Of a stretch of 64,000 nt of DNA, positions 26,380 to 36,349 are shown in pieces. The stretch's first letter is position 1; every line of letters starts with the position of its first letter. The stretch is from Enterobacter kobei. GTDB taxonomy: Bacteria; Pseudomonadota; Gammaproteobacteria; Enterobacterales; Enterobacteriaceae. Location: positions 930,001 through 994,000 of the forward strand of contig NZ_CP017181.1 in the NCBI RefSeq assembly GCF_001729765.1, read 5' to 3'. Below the pieces are notes generated by a model. The model was given only the letters and a program-made list of their open reading frames with translations, did not search any database and was not told the origin of the DNA. The translations under genes were made by a program, and so were the position numbers.

Positions 26380-27345
26380 ATGTCAGCATTATGGAATAAG
26401 TCAGGCCTTCTTCTTGCGTTGATTTGTCTGCTGGGACCTGCTTTTGCTATTTCGGCCAAACCGGTTTCGCTAAATCTTCTGGCCCATACGCATTTTTCTG
26501 AGCCCCTTCCCGAACTTAATCCTGACGATAAAGGCTGGCTTCAACAGCATCCAGCAATCCGCGTTGGGGTGAGCGCATCCGCACATCCACCCTATCAGGT
26601 GAGCATTGCCGATCGGGATTTTGAGGGGATTACGGCGGACTACCTCGAACGTTTGTCCCGCACGCTGGGAGTGGATTTCCAGGTATTACGTTACCCTGAC
26701 AGTTCTGCAGCATTGGAAGCCTTAACCGCGTCACAGGTGGACATGATCGTCGACGATCGTTCCCTTACCGATACAGAACGTCATCCCGATCTGCTTCTGA
26801 CCGACCGTTATCTGGCCGATCGTGCTGTTCTGGTGAGCCAAAAACCGGTTCGGGAAGCGGACGGATTACGTGGAAAAGTGCTGTTTTATATTGGTGGAGA
26901 TGCGTTACGCGAACAGCTAAGAAACGTGTTTCCGAAGGCTTCATTGACTGCCGCTACAGATGATTACCGCGCAATGGCGTCTGTGGCCAATGATGACAAT
27001 GCCGTATTCTGGACCAACTTTGTGACGGCTGCCGAGATTAATCGTCAGAATTTCAATAGCCAGTTAACGCTGTCCCCCAGTACGTTTTTGCCAGAACAGG
27101 GACCCAGATTTATCATCCGTCCGGACATGATGCCCCTCAAGGATGCCATCAACACGGCACTCAGAGATCGTCGCCGACACATTTACAATGAAGTAGCCCA
27201 GACGTGGGGTTTGACGCGCCTGTCGGAAGAGGGAAAAAAGACCCTTAAAAACGCTCTTACTTCTGAGGAAAGAAACTGGATTGCGCATCATCCTAAGATT
27301 GCGGTGTATGTGGTAAACACGCATGTTCCGGTATCACTCATGTGA
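26380..27345 (+). pseudogene. EvgS-like sensor 3, N-terminal sensor part (split gene)
   Basis: The 321-residue frame starts after GGAGG. It encodes a signal peptide, one complete flytrap domain (about 45-290) and the start of a second one (LTSEERNWIAHHPKIAVYVVNTHVPVSLM) before TGA. In EvgS the second flytrap domain continues for about 220 residues. Here the sequence jumps directly to the segment before the transmembrane helix, in another frame (next entry). This points to an internal deletion of roughly 0.65-0.7 kb. Translated alone it would be a soluble periplasmic protein. Confidence 0.75.
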
Positions 27346-29090
27346 TCGATAAATGGCAGACGCGACCCGATGTCAGACTCAATACGTGGGAGCTGTACAG
27401 AACCCGCTTCTGGCTGGTTTCCGGGGTGGCCGGGATTGTCATTCTGACCTCACTTATCTGGATCTATTACCTGCGGCGCGAAATTGGCGCCCGTCAGCTG
27501 GCTCAGCAGGATCTTCAGTCTCAGCTGGCCTATAACGAAACGCTGACCCGTGCGCTTTCAGAAGAAACGGAACGCGCCGAACAGGCTAACCGCGCAAAAA
27601 GTACGTTTCTGGCAACCATGAGTCATGAAATACGGACGCCAGTAAGCGCCATCATTGGGCTGCTTGAACTGACGGTCAACGCCGCAGATAAAACATGGGA
27701 AGATGACGATCCCGTCAGGGTTGCCTGTGAATCTGCCCGCTCCTTAATGGGGCTTATCGGGGATATTCTGGATATGGCCCGGATTGAATCAGGTCGACTT
27801 GAATTAACTCCGCAGTGGGTCCGAACGGCGGATCTTCTACCGCCAGTGGTGCGGGTCTTCGAGGGCCTGGCGAGGCAGAAAGCGTTACGTCTGCAATATG
27901 TGGTGCCTCCAGAGTTGCCAGAGGAGATTTTTCTCGATCCGCTGCGGTTCAGACAGGTGCTCTCAAACCTGGTGAGTAACGCCATTAAATTCACCGAGAA
28001 AGGTTGCATCACCGTTGAAATGACCCTTTTTAACGGTGAAACGGCCCCGGCTAACTATCTTCTGCACATTAGCGTTTCGGATACGGGGCGAGGGATTTCC
28101 GCGGAAGAGCAAAAGAATATCTTCGATCCCTGGGTCCAGGCGAGGGATGGTGCCGTCCAGAGTGGTTCCGGGCTGGGACTGGCGATTTGCGCGCAGCTGG
28201 TCACGATGATGGGCGGCAGTATTACCATCGCGAGTGAGAAAGGTAAGGGAACGCAGGTCAGTTTTACGGTGTCAGTCCAGCAGCGGGACAACCCCGTCAG
28301 TCCAACGGAGGCAGATGTCGAACCAATAGCGGTTCCTCATCGTCCTCTGAGCATTCTGGCGGTGGACGATCATCCCGCGAACCGAATGCTGTTACGCCGC
28401 CAGCTCATGCATCTTGGTCACCATGTCAAGGAGGCACAGAATGGCCTGGAGGCCTGGGAATTGTTTCAGGATACGCGATTTGATGTGGTTATTACCGACT
28501 GCAGTATGCCGGGGATGGATGGTCTGGCATTGACGCGTCTGCTGCGGGAACGTGCCGGTGACGCCTTGATCATCCTCGGTCTAACGGCCAATGCCTGGCC
28601 TGAAGAGCGGGCCAGATGCCTCGCAGCCGGAATGGACGACTGCCTGTTCAAACCTCTTCCGATGTCCCAGCTCAAAACGTTGTTGAATGACGTGATGAAA
28701 AACATTGCTGCGCCCAGGGGGGAGGCCGTTTCTCTCTCCCGAGTGGTGGATTACCCGAAGCTGGAGGCGCTCAGCAGCTTTGATGAGCAGATGCTGGGAG
28801 AGTTGCTGCGGGTAACCGTTCAAACGAATAATGACGATCTGCGCTATGCGGCAGACCTGGTTGAGCTGCAGGACTGGCCGGAGCTGGCCGCTTGCATGCA
28901 TCGTCTGTCGGGAGCCGCGAAAATTTGTGGCGCGAGACGGATTGAACGGGCGAGTCGTGAACTTGAGATGGCCTGTCTTTGTCCGGAACAGGCTCTGGAA
29001 CACCTGCATGCCCTGTGGTCAGCGCTTTGTGACGCGGTGGAGGAGTTTAACCTTGCTGTGGGAGGCTGGTTGGCTGAGGTGGAATCCTGA
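27342..29090 (+). pseudogene. EvgS-like sensor 3, kinase part (split gene)
   Basis: A GTG at 27342 overlaps the upstream TGA (GTGA). The frame begins IDKWQTRPDVRLNTWELYRTRFW, matching the EvgS segment just before its transmembrane helix. It continues with a transmembrane helix (about 25-45), HisKA with His near 95 (TMSHEIRTPVSAI), ATPase (NLVSNAIKFT, DTGRGI, GSGLGLAI), receiver Asp near 386 (ITDCSMPG) and HPt His near 520 (CMHRLSGAAK). Every catalytic motif is intact and no other stop occurs. The kinase could still be made by translational coupling, though without a sensor domain. Whether it is a pseudogene is open. Confidence 0.75.
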
Positions 29091-29106
29091 ATATCTCCCT
29101 CCTTTC

Positions 29107-29135
29107 CGCCCGGTAAGCGAAGCGCTACCGGGCGA
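29107..29135. repeat. REP-like hairpin after kinase gene
   Basis: CGCCCGGTA and TACCGGGCG flank GCGAAGCGC-type loop sequence. This is an imperfect palindrome of the REP kind, probably stabilising the 3' end of the message. Confidence 0.6.
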
Positions 29136-29210
29136 TCGTAGGGTAAATGCGCGGTTCGGGTCAATTTATCGCAGATACCGGGTAAGTTAATCAGATATCC
29201 GGTTTCCCCT

Positions 29211-29981
29211 TTAGGCGGTACCGCAAACGTCCTCCTGTCGTGCCATTAACGCAAACACGCCCCAGCCGAGGTATTCCCGCGTGTAGGTCACATGGCGTTC
29301 AGGCGCGCTTTTCAGCTCCGCTCGCACCTCCTGCGCAAAGTCATCGTCAGGGTGTTGCTCCAGCCAGCGACGCAGCGTCATCCATTTCGCGGCTTCATAT
29401 CGGTCCCAGCCTTCCTGGTCTGCCAGCACCATTTCCACCAGGTCATAGCCTTGCTGATCGAAAGAGGCGACGAGGTCGGGCAGGGTGAGAAAGTCTGCGA
29501 TGGACGAGGCGCCACAGGCCCGAGCCACCTCATCCGTTGCGGGAAGCCGCCGCCAGTAAGGTTCGCCGATGAGCATGATTCCCCCGCGCTTAAGGCTTTG
29601 TGCCAGCAGGCTCATCGTTCCGGCGACGCCGCCTGCAATCCATGTGGCGCCAATACACGCCGCCACGTCACATTTTTCATCCGCAACGAAACCTGCCGCG
29701 TCGTTATGAATAAATTGAACGCGTTCGGCAACGCCCAGTTCCTCTGCGCGCAGTTTGGCCTGCGTAGTAAAGAGCGGGCTCATGTCGATGCCGGTGCCGG
29801 TAATCCCGTGGTCACATGCCCAGGTGCAAAGCATCTCTCCCGAGCCGCTGCCGAGATCGAGAATGCGCGTGTCTGGCTTCATGCGTAACACGCGGCCCAG
29901 CGTGGCGTACTTTTCTGGCGTAAAGGGGTTATGAATGCGGTGTTCGCTTTCGCTGACGGTAAAAATACGTGGGATATCCAT
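29211..29981 (-). CDS. yjhP: SAM-dependent methyltransferase YjhP
   Basis: The 256-residue protein matches E. coli YjhP along its length (MDIPRIFTVSESEHRIHNPF start). It has the class I methyltransferase motif I LDLGSGSGEM, the acidic loop GIDMSPLF and motif post-I NDAAGF. The start at 29981 has AAGGAG ahead of it; the longer frame to 30014 has none. The substrate is unknown. In E. coli it is the third gene of topAI-yjhQ-yjhP; here it directly follows topAI with a 10-bp gap and yjhQ is missing. Confidence 0.88.
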   Translation of the reverse strand: MDIPRIFTVSESEHRIHNPFTPEKYATLGRVLRMKPDTRILDLGSGSGEMLCTWACDHGITGTGIDMSPLFTTQAKLRAEELGVAERVQFIHNDAAGFVADEKCDVAACIGATWIAGGVAGTMSLLAQSLKRGGIMLIGEPYWRRLPATDEVARACGASSIADFLTLPDLVASFDQQGYDLVEMVLADQEGWDRYEAAKWMTLRRWLEQHPDDDFAQEVRAELKSAPERHVTYTREYLGWGVFALMARQEDVCGTA

Positions 29982-29991
29982 ATTCCTCTCC

Positions 29992-30267
<276 letters not shown>

Positions 30268-30325
30268 TCATCATGTGCAAAACGTGCAAACACACAGCGG
30301 TGCCCGCATTCGATTTCGGCGCATT

Positions 30326-30365
30326 GATAATCAGTCCGGCCTGAAAGGTCGGGGAGCTGATTATC
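30326..30365 (-). promoter_or_regulatory. topAI leader hairpin
   Basis: GATAATCAG (30326-30334) and CTGATTATC (30357-30365) enclose a second stem (CCGGCC/GGTCGG) with loop TGAAA. It lies 77 bp upstream of the topAI start on the coding strand. Short leader frames (for example MLENVIIR and MRRNRMRAPLCVCTFCT) overlap or follow it. In E. coli the topAI leader controls translation and Rho termination through a leader peptide, so a similar device is plausible. Confidence 0.55.
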
Positions 30366-30470
30366 GGATGATGACATTCTCCAGCATCAAAGCCTCGGGT
30401 TGAGTTGAAAGGTATTTACGGGGCGAATGGTAACAGCTGGTGAGGGGATGTGAATACCCACGGCTGAAAA

Positions 30471-30492
30471 GTGTGATCCCGGTGGGATCACG
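30471..30492 (-). terminator. hairpin at end of GGDEF-EAL gene
   Basis: GTGATCCC and GGGATCAC are separated by 3 bases and overlap the stop codon; on the minus strand ACTTTTC follows. This is a moderate intrinsic terminator for the leftward operon. Confidence 0.5.
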
Positions 30493-32425
30493 CTGCACCG
30501 CTTTTTATTTTTTTGTCGACTTCAGCCTGCGGTTTTCCGAACAGATAGCCCTGCACGAGGTCGCAGCCAAGCGCCTGAAGACGTTCAAGCTGAGCTTCGG
30601 TTTCGACACCTTCTGCAATGACCCTCATATTTAGACTCTTCGCCATACCGGCGATCAGCTTAACGATATTCAGCGCTTCATCTTGCGTGGATATGGGATT
30701 CACAAAGGATTTATCTATTTTGATTTTATCAAAGTTGAGTTCACTGAGCCGTGAGAGCGATGAATACCCGGTACCGAAATCATCGATCGAAATTCTTACC
30801 CCCAGCGATCTGAGCTTTTTGAGAATAGTGACTGGCGTGTTGCTGTCACTGAAGAGTGAAGACTCGGTGACTTCTAACTCAAGGCGATTGGCCGGTAGCC
30901 CAGTCTCTTTCAGAATAGACTGCACCATCGCCGTAAAGGATTTCGTGCCTAACTGAACAGGCGAGACGTTCACCGAGATCCGTGCCGGAACCGCCCAGGA
31001 AACGGCCTCCCGGCAGGCAAGCTCAAGCACATTTTTACCGATCTCATTGATCATCCCTGTTTTTTCAGCAACAGAGATAAAGTAATCCGGCGACAGTATT
31101 CCTTTCTGCGGATGTATCCAGCGAATAAGCGCTTCATAGCCGTAAATATCATTGCTGAATGCATCGACAATAGGCTGGTAATACACAACAAATTCATGGT
31201 GATCGAGCGCCAGCGCCATATCATGTTCAAGGGTTCTGCTTTCCTGCAGTTTTTGCAGCATCCACTGACGGAAGACTTTTATCTGCTGCGAGCCCTCTTT
31301 TTTGGCTTCGTAGAGGGCGAGATCGGCAAACTTGTAAAGATAATCAGAGCGTCGTTCGTTATCCGATAAAACAATACCCACGCAGGTGGCAATTTTTATC
31401 AGCTGGTTATTAATCGTATAGGGCTGGCTGATATGATCGCTGATCTCTTTGGCGCGCGAAACCGCAGCGCTTTCCGTCAGGCCGCTGGAGAGAAGGGCAA
31501 ACTCGTCGCCACCCAAACGGTAAAACGTATCCGTCGCACTGCTCATTGAGGTAAGGCGGCGGGAGACCTGGTTCAGCAGTAAATCTCCGGCATCATGACC
31601 ATAGGTATCGTTGACCTCTTTAAACCGGTCTAAATCAAATAACATCACCGTGACGGGGATATGGTTTTTATCCGCCTGAAGATTAATTTTGTTGAGATCG
31701 TCCCAGAAGAAAAGGCGGTTTTTCATACCGGTCAGGGAATCATGATAAACATCATACTCCAGCTTCGCGTTCTGAATCTGCAGCGTTTCTTTTGATATCT
31801 GTAGTTCGTCAGCCAGGCTTTTAACCTGCATATGGGCTTTGAGAATGTTTTTATTCTGGTAGATCATTAAAAAGCCCAGAATAAAGCTTAATATCACCAG
31901 AAGTAATGAAAGCGCGGAGTAAATATAATACAGGATTTGGATTTTTCTGTTTGATTCATTAACTGTATTAATATCTTTTGTTAATGCCGTGGCCGAAAGT
32001 TGGCTGAGCGGCGCATCAAGCATATGCATATTTTTCAGGTATGCCTGTAACTCCGGATGGCTCATTTTTTCGAGATTGCCATCCAGATACGCCAGTATTT
32101 TCTCTAAACGCGAAGCGAGTTCCTGGTGCATTTTATCGCTGTCAATATAGCGACCTAAATCCCCGCCGTTCATTAAATCGCTCTGGCTTAGCATAATTTC
32201 AAGACGCATGCGGACCTGGTCTATCGTAACGTCATCGGTATCGGTTGCGTATAGACCAAGCCATGATTCAAATCGGTAATACTCTGATACCAGTTGAGCC
32301 ACGGACCAGGACTCGGTGTATTGAGTCAGTTTTTGCAACTCCTGCTGTCGATCGTAAACAAGGAATGCAATATATCCTGTCGTGATAAAAAGAGAAAAAA
32401 TGATACCAACCAGTATCCTGTTCAT
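30488..32425 (-). CDS. membrane GGDEF-EAL c-di-GMP enzyme
   Basis: The 645-residue protein has an N-terminal transmembrane helix (about 4-24), a periplasmic helical sensor region (about 25-170) and a second helix near 172-195. A short coiled coil leads to a GGDEF domain (YRLGGDEFAL) and a C-terminal EAL domain (GYEALIRW; DDFGTGYSSL; KIDKSF; AEGVETEAQ). Both active sites look intact, so it may make and break c-di-GMP or be switched by its sensor. It lies 17 bp downstream of a periplasmic SUOX-fold-like protein, which may be its input module. Confidence 0.88.
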   Translation of the reverse strand: MNRILVGIIFSLFITTGYIAFLVYDRQQELQKLTQYTESWSVAQLVSEYYRFESWLGLYATDTDDVTIDQVRMRLEIMLSQSDLMNGGDLGRYIDSDKMHQELASRLEKILAYLDGNLEKMSHPELQAYLKNMHMLDAPLSQLSATALTKDINTVNESNRKIQILYYIYSALSLLLVILSFILGFLMIYQNKNILKAHMQVKSLADELQISKETLQIQNAKLEYDVYHDSLTGMKNRLFFWDDLNKINLQADKNHIPVTVMLFDLDRFKEVNDTYGHDAGDLLLNQVSRRLTSMSSATDTFYRLGGDEFALLSSGLTESAAVSRAKEISDHISQPYTINNQLIKIATCVGIVLSDNERRSDYLYKFADLALYEAKKEGSQQIKVFRQWMLQKLQESRTLEHDMALALDHHEFVVYYQPIVDAFSNDIYGYEALIRWIHPQKGILSPDYFISVAEKTGMINEIGKNVLELACREAVSWAVPARISVNVSPVQLGTKSFTAMVQSILKETGLPANRLELEVTESSLFSDSNTPVTILKKLRSLGVRISIDDFGTGYSSLSRLSELNFDKIKIDKSFVNPISTQDEALNIVKLIAGMAKSLNMRVIAEGVETEAQLERLQALGCDLVQGYLFGKPQAEVDKKIKSGAA

Positions 32426-32442
32426 TATGTTCTCCTGAACTG

Positions 32443-32937
32443 CTACTCAATCTTCATTTTGCTAACCTGCCATGCTGAACGCGAATAATAAATTTGATTA
32501 TTCAACTCAGGAAGACTGTCATAAGGGTAAACAATGAACGACGGGCCTTTGTCGCGGATGCGCATATATTCGCCATTGACCTTTAAGGCAAGTATGGCGT
32601 TGTATTTTTTGAAGTCGCTAAGAGGGATGACGGTAGAGTAATCATTGAGCGCAATGACGTTAACGTTAGTACCCTTTGCCCCCACATAATCCATGAGTTT
32701 TCTCATAGGGACACCCTCAAACTTTGTACGTCCGTTATACCAGGGCGATGTCGTCTCGAAACTCACCATCCCTAGTTTTTCAAGGCTGGCGAGATCAAAC
32801 ACTGCTTTTCCCTCTTCGTTGGTATTTTCTATATTACCGTAAATCGTCAAAATAGGTTTTCCAACAGGTTTTGGCAGTTCACCTGCCCAGGCTAAAGTTG
32901 GCACCAGACAGCACAACAGCATTAAGGTTAATCTCAT
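32443..32937 (-). CDS. periplasmic SUOX-fold-like protein partner of GGDEF-EAL
   Basis: The 164-residue secreted protein (signal MRLTLMLLCCLVPTLAWA) resembles the molybdopterin-binding sulfite-oxidase fold: LTIYGNIENTNEEGKAVFDLASLEKLG, then YNGRTKFEGVPMRKLMDYVGAKG, with IVYPYDSLPELN near the end. It lacks the conserved Cys that ligates molybdenum in SUOX enzymes and is much shorter, so a catalytic role is doubtful. It precedes the GGDEF-EAL gene in the same operon and probably acts as a periplasmic sensor or ligand-binding partner (inference). Confidence 0.68.
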   Translation of the reverse strand: MRLTLMLLCCLVPTLAWAGELPKPVGKPILTIYGNIENTNEEGKAVFDLASLEKLGMVSFETTSPWYNGRTKFEGVPMRKLMDYVGAKGTNVNVIALNDYSTVIPLSDFKKYNAILALKVNGEYMRIRDKGPSFIVYPYDSLPELNNQIYYSRSAWQVSKMKIE

Positions 32938-33224
32938 TTTGACCCCCCACTTTTTTAACGAAGTATATGAATTATAATTTAGTTATCACAGTAGTTTACA
33001 TATTTTGTTGAGTAGCGGTTGTTACTGCACGTTTAGTTTAGTAAAAACCATTAAAAACAATGGGTTGGGTGGTTTTAGGGTAGGGTGTTTGATTTGTGGA
33101 TGGTGCTACTGAAATTTTGAGACAAACTAACGTTACTTGAATAAGCTCTTTTGCGTTTAAAAAATAATCGTTTTAAATGAGCGTTATTTTCTCACGACAC
33201 AGATTTTACCTGTCCGTCACAGCT
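32938..33224. other. intergenic promoter region
   Basis: AT-rich DNA without a coding frame, probably holding the promoter of the leftward SUOX-like/GGDEF-EAL operon. I see no clear operator. Confidence 0.4.
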
Positions 33225-33251
33225 AAAAAAGCGCCACCCATTGGGTGGCGC
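33225..33251 (-). terminator. intrinsic terminator of MRJP-like gene
   Basis: GCGCCACCCA-TT-GGGTGGCGC followed on the minus strand by TTTTTT (33225-33230). It ends leftward transcription from 33259. Confidence 0.85.
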
Positions 33252-33258
33252 AGCCATA

Positions 33259-34476
33259 TTAGCGAGTGTTCATCGGCGGGTTCGTGTCCTGTCGCAAGCG
33301 CCACAGATCGTACCGTTCATGGCCTGGTTTGACCATTCCAGCGAAGTGGTCATTAAGGCTACTTGATGTGAAGATCAGGTCACCGTCCGGGCGAATAGCC
33401 GGTGTGTCTGGCCACTTTATGGCTTCATTTGCAGCAATAAGTAACATTTTACGGGTCTTCGGATCATATCTGACAATGCCGTTACGGGTGACATCTGTAA
33501 TATAGAGGTAGCCTTTTGCATCGGTCACCAAACCGTCAGTATTACCTCCCACCGTGCCCAGATTCTGAATTTGAGCGGCAATCTGCGCATCAGTTGAATC
33601 ATGTTGCTTCAGCACGGCAGTGGGCACCGCGTATGCATGTGTTCCCGTCGTCACCGTCCAGTACAATGTTTCTGCATCGGGAGACAGCGCAATACCGTTG
33701 ATACCAATCAATAGCGGTTTACCTGGCCATACCTCCGCGCCATGGGAAATGACGTTTACCCCCGGTTCAATCTGCAGGGCAGGGTGACTATTCAGCACGC
33801 GTCGGGCTGTGCCGGTGGCGAAATCCACGACGATCAGGCCGACACGGTTTTCAGGCGCACTGCGCGACCCGCTGTCGGAAATGTATGCGATACGATGATT
33901 CTCATCGACAACGACATCGTTAAGGAAACTTGCCTTACGGTCGGCCACGCCGTCCAGGGGGATACGTTTAACCGTTCGGCCCGAGTCGAGATCCAGTACG
34001 ACCAATTTCTGCGAGCCTGAAGGGGATTCCGTTTCTCCCGCGATGAACCCCATATCCAGCGCCCATAACCAGCCGTTTTTACGATCAACATAAAAGCCGA
34101 GCACGTTGCGCAGGTTCTGATCGGGAGCGGAATCAACCGCATTACGCTCGCGGGACGGAAATGCTGTCAGGCGCGCGGGTCCGGACTGAGGATCGGTGTC
34201 GAGAATATTCAACGTGGCGGGGGCGCTGGCTGAAATCAGTCGGGGCGTGCTGACAAAGGCCCGACCCTTTGCATCAAAGTGAATGCCTGCTAAGGGGGCA
34301 TTCACCGACCCGGAAAACACGGCTGGCATTTGCACGTTTTCAGGTTTATCCCAGCTTACGCCTGAGTAGCTGCGCCAGTGCTCAAGAGGCATCTGATCCG
34401 CCGCGCTGGCACAGCTTGCGAAAGAGAACAATGCCGCCATTGCAATGGCGGGGAAAGTACCGATACGGTAGGACAT
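33259..34476 (-). CDS. secreted major-royal-jelly/yellow-family protein
   Basis: The 405-residue protein has a signal peptide (MSYRIGTFPAIAMAALFSFASCASA) and the beta-propeller layout of the MRJP/yellow family: NVLGFYVDRKNGWLWALDMG, then FLNDVVVDENHRIAYISDSGS, GINGIALSPDAETLYWT and YLYITDVTRNGIVRYDP. Bacterial members are periplasmic or secreted, of unknown or lactonase-like function. The next gene on this strand is an SDR, with its LysR regulator divergent beyond, suggesting a small catabolic or detoxification unit (inference). Confidence 0.8.
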   Translation of the reverse strand: MSYRIGTFPAIAMAALFSFASCASAADQMPLEHWRSYSGVSWDKPENVQMPAVFSGSVNAPLAGIHFDAKGRAFVSTPRLISASAPATLNILDTDPQSGPARLTAFPSRERNAVDSAPDQNLRNVLGFYVDRKNGWLWALDMGFIAGETESPSGSQKLVVLDLDSGRTVKRIPLDGVADRKASFLNDVVVDENHRIAYISDSGSRSAPENRVGLIVVDFATGTARRVLNSHPALQIEPGVNVISHGAEVWPGKPLLIGINGIALSPDAETLYWTVTTGTHAYAVPTAVLKQHDSTDAQIAAQIQNLGTVGGNTDGLVTDAKGYLYITDVTRNGIVRYDPKTRKMLLIAANEAIKWPDTPAIRPDGDLIFTSSSLNDHFAGMVKPGHERYDLWRLRQDTNPPMNTR

Positions 34477-34521
34477 ACATGCTCCGGTGATGTGAGTAAG
34501 ACGCGGTTTCTTAATGCGGTA

Positions 34522-35316
34522 TCAAAGAATGGAGCGGAACGTTCCGCCTTCGACGCGTACCGCAGCCCCGTTTGATGCCGCGCCGAGTGGGCTTGCCAGT
34601 AGCGCGACCATAGCGGCTATCTCGTCAGCCTCGATCATTCGCGCGATCAGCGAACTGGGGCGGTAGGTCTGGAAGAAATGCGCTTCAATCTGCTGGTCTG
34701 TCATGCCAGGTTCAGGCGCTGTCTGGCGCAGGTAATCAATGATTCCGTCAGAGCGGGTTGCCGATGGCAGTACGCTGTTGACCGTTACGCCGGTACCCTT
34801 CGTCAGCTCTGCCATTCCTCGCGATACGGCGAGTTGAGCTGATTTGCTGACGCCGTAATGCACCATGTCTGGCGGCGTGAAAGCGCCAACTTCGCTGGAC
34901 ATAAAAATCACCCGGCCCCAGTTGCGTGCTAGCATGCGTGGGAAGTAATGCCGTGAAAGACGAACGCCTGACATCACGTTAATGTTGAACATGCGTAGCC
35001 ATTCCTCGTCGGTGATATCAGCGAAAGGGGTGGCTTCATAAAAACCCAGGTTATTGATAAGAATATCGGTATCCGTACAGGCCTTAATCAGCGCTTCTGC
35101 ACCTTCAGCGTTCGCCAGATCGGCGACAATGGCTGATACCCGGGCCTGGGGAGCTGCCTGAGCAATTTTCGCTACCGCATTGTGCAGTTTTTCCCGATCG
35201 CGTCCGGTAATCGTGACGGCAACACCTTCGCGCGCAAGAGTACTGGCGATAGCCAGCCCAATGCCTGCGGTGGCCCCTGTAACAAGTGCTGTCTTACCGT
35301 TGAGTTGAAGATCCAT
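34522..35316 (-). CDS. SDR-family oxidoreductase
   Basis: A classical short-chain dehydrogenase of 264 residues. It has cofactor motif TGATAGIG (about 14-21), NNLG (about 90), catalytic Ser in FMSSEVG and YxxxK in VHYGVSKSA. An Arg in ITGRDREK after the second strand favours NADP(H). The substrate is unknown. It is divergent from the LysR gene at 35415 with a 98-bp shared promoter region, the usual setting for a regulator and its target. Confidence 0.9.
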   Translation of the reverse strand: MDLQLNGKTALVTGATAGIGLAIASTLAREGVAVTITGRDREKLHNAVAKIAQAAPQARVSAIVADLANAEGAEALIKACTDTDILINNLGFYEATPFADITDEEWLRMFNINVMSGVRLSRHYFPRMLARNWGRVIFMSSEVGAFTPPDMVHYGVSKSAQLAVSRGMAELTKGTGVTVNSVLPSATRSDGIIDYLRQTAPEPGMTDQQIEAHFFQTYRPSSLIARMIEADEIAAMVALLASPLGAASNGAAVRVEGGTFRSIL

Positions 35317-35414
35317 CGTTTTTGCCTTTTGGTAACAAGTGCGGCTACTTTACTCATCGCTCAAACGGAGATAAATTAGCGAAAATGAAAAACATTTGTT
35401 CCTGAAAGAGCAAG

Positions 35415-36314
35415 ATGAGCAGAAAATTCGATTATCTCGGCGATGTTGAGGTCTTCATTACTGTTGTTGAACATGGCTCATTTACCGCTGCAGCGGTCGC
35501 CCTTTCAACCACGCCCTCAGTGTTGAGTCGTGCGGTCTCCCGCCTTGAAGTGCGTCTTGGACGACAGCTATTGCAACGCACCACACGTCGTGTGGGGCTA
35601 ACGGAAGCCGGACGGATTTATCTTGAGCAGGCGCGTTCTGCTTTTTCCCTGCTTGATGACGCCGAACGCGATGGCCGGGGGCAGGAGGGGGATCTGACTG
35701 GCCGGGTACGGATCAGCGTCCCGACCACCTATGGGCATTATTGTCTGCCGCCCTTGCTGGCCCGCTTTTCCCAACAGTTTCCGCGCGTTCAGGTGGAGCT
35801 GAACATTACCAATCGCAATGTCGACCTGATCGCTGAGGGATTCGACCTGGCTATTCGCCTGGGTCAAATGCCTGACAGTGGATTCGTCGCGCGTAAATTG
35901 CAGGATGCGGCACTGCTGTTGGTTGCTTCACCCGCTTACCTTCATCGCATGGGAATGCCGCAGACGCTCGATGAACTGCGGCAGCATATGTGCCTGCCTT
36001 TTATTATGCCGCGTACCGGCCGTATTGCGCCCTGGGTATTTCGCGTGGATGAGCGGGATGTTGACTGGCAGACAGATTCAACCATCGAGATTTCAGATGA
36101 TGTCCTTGGCGTGGTTTCGCTGGCTGAACATGGAATAGGGGTCTGTCAGAGCTACGAATTCATTGTCCGCGAGAAGATACAGCGCGGCCAGTTAGTTGAG
36201 ATACTTCCGCAACTTCGTGGACGATCGCGACCTTTCTCGCTCATCTATGCGCCCCATCGACGCCAGTCAGCAGCCACACGGGCCATGATTGATCTTCTGG
36301 CGTCAGAACAATGA
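35415..36314 (+). CDS. LysR-family transcriptional regulator
   Basis: The 299-residue protein has the N-terminal LysR helix-turn-helix (VEVFITVVEHGSFTAAAVALSTTPSVLSRAVSRLEVRLGRQLLQRTTRRVGLTEAG) and a substrate-binding effector domain from about residue 90. It probably controls the divergent SDR gene and perhaps the MRJP-like gene. It resembles the CrgA-like LysR subgroup that often regulates oxidoreductases. Confidence 0.9.
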   Translation: MSRKFDYLGDVEVFITVVEHGSFTAAAVALSTTPSVLSRAVSRLEVRLGRQLLQRTTRRVGLTEAGRIYLEQARSAFSLLDDAERDGRGQEGDLTGRVRISVPTTYGHYCLPPLLARFSQQFPRVQVELNITNRNVDLIAEGFDLAIRLGQMPDSGFVARKLQDAALLLVASPAYLHRMGMPQTLDELRQHMCLPFIMPRTGRIAPWVFRVDERDVDWQTDSTIEISDDVLGVVSLAEHGIGVCQSYEFIVREKIQRGQLVEILPQLRGRSRPFSLIYAPHRRQSAATRAMIDLLASEQ

Positions 36315-36349
36315 CATGAACATCATGCGTCATGAATAAGAGTCTAACC

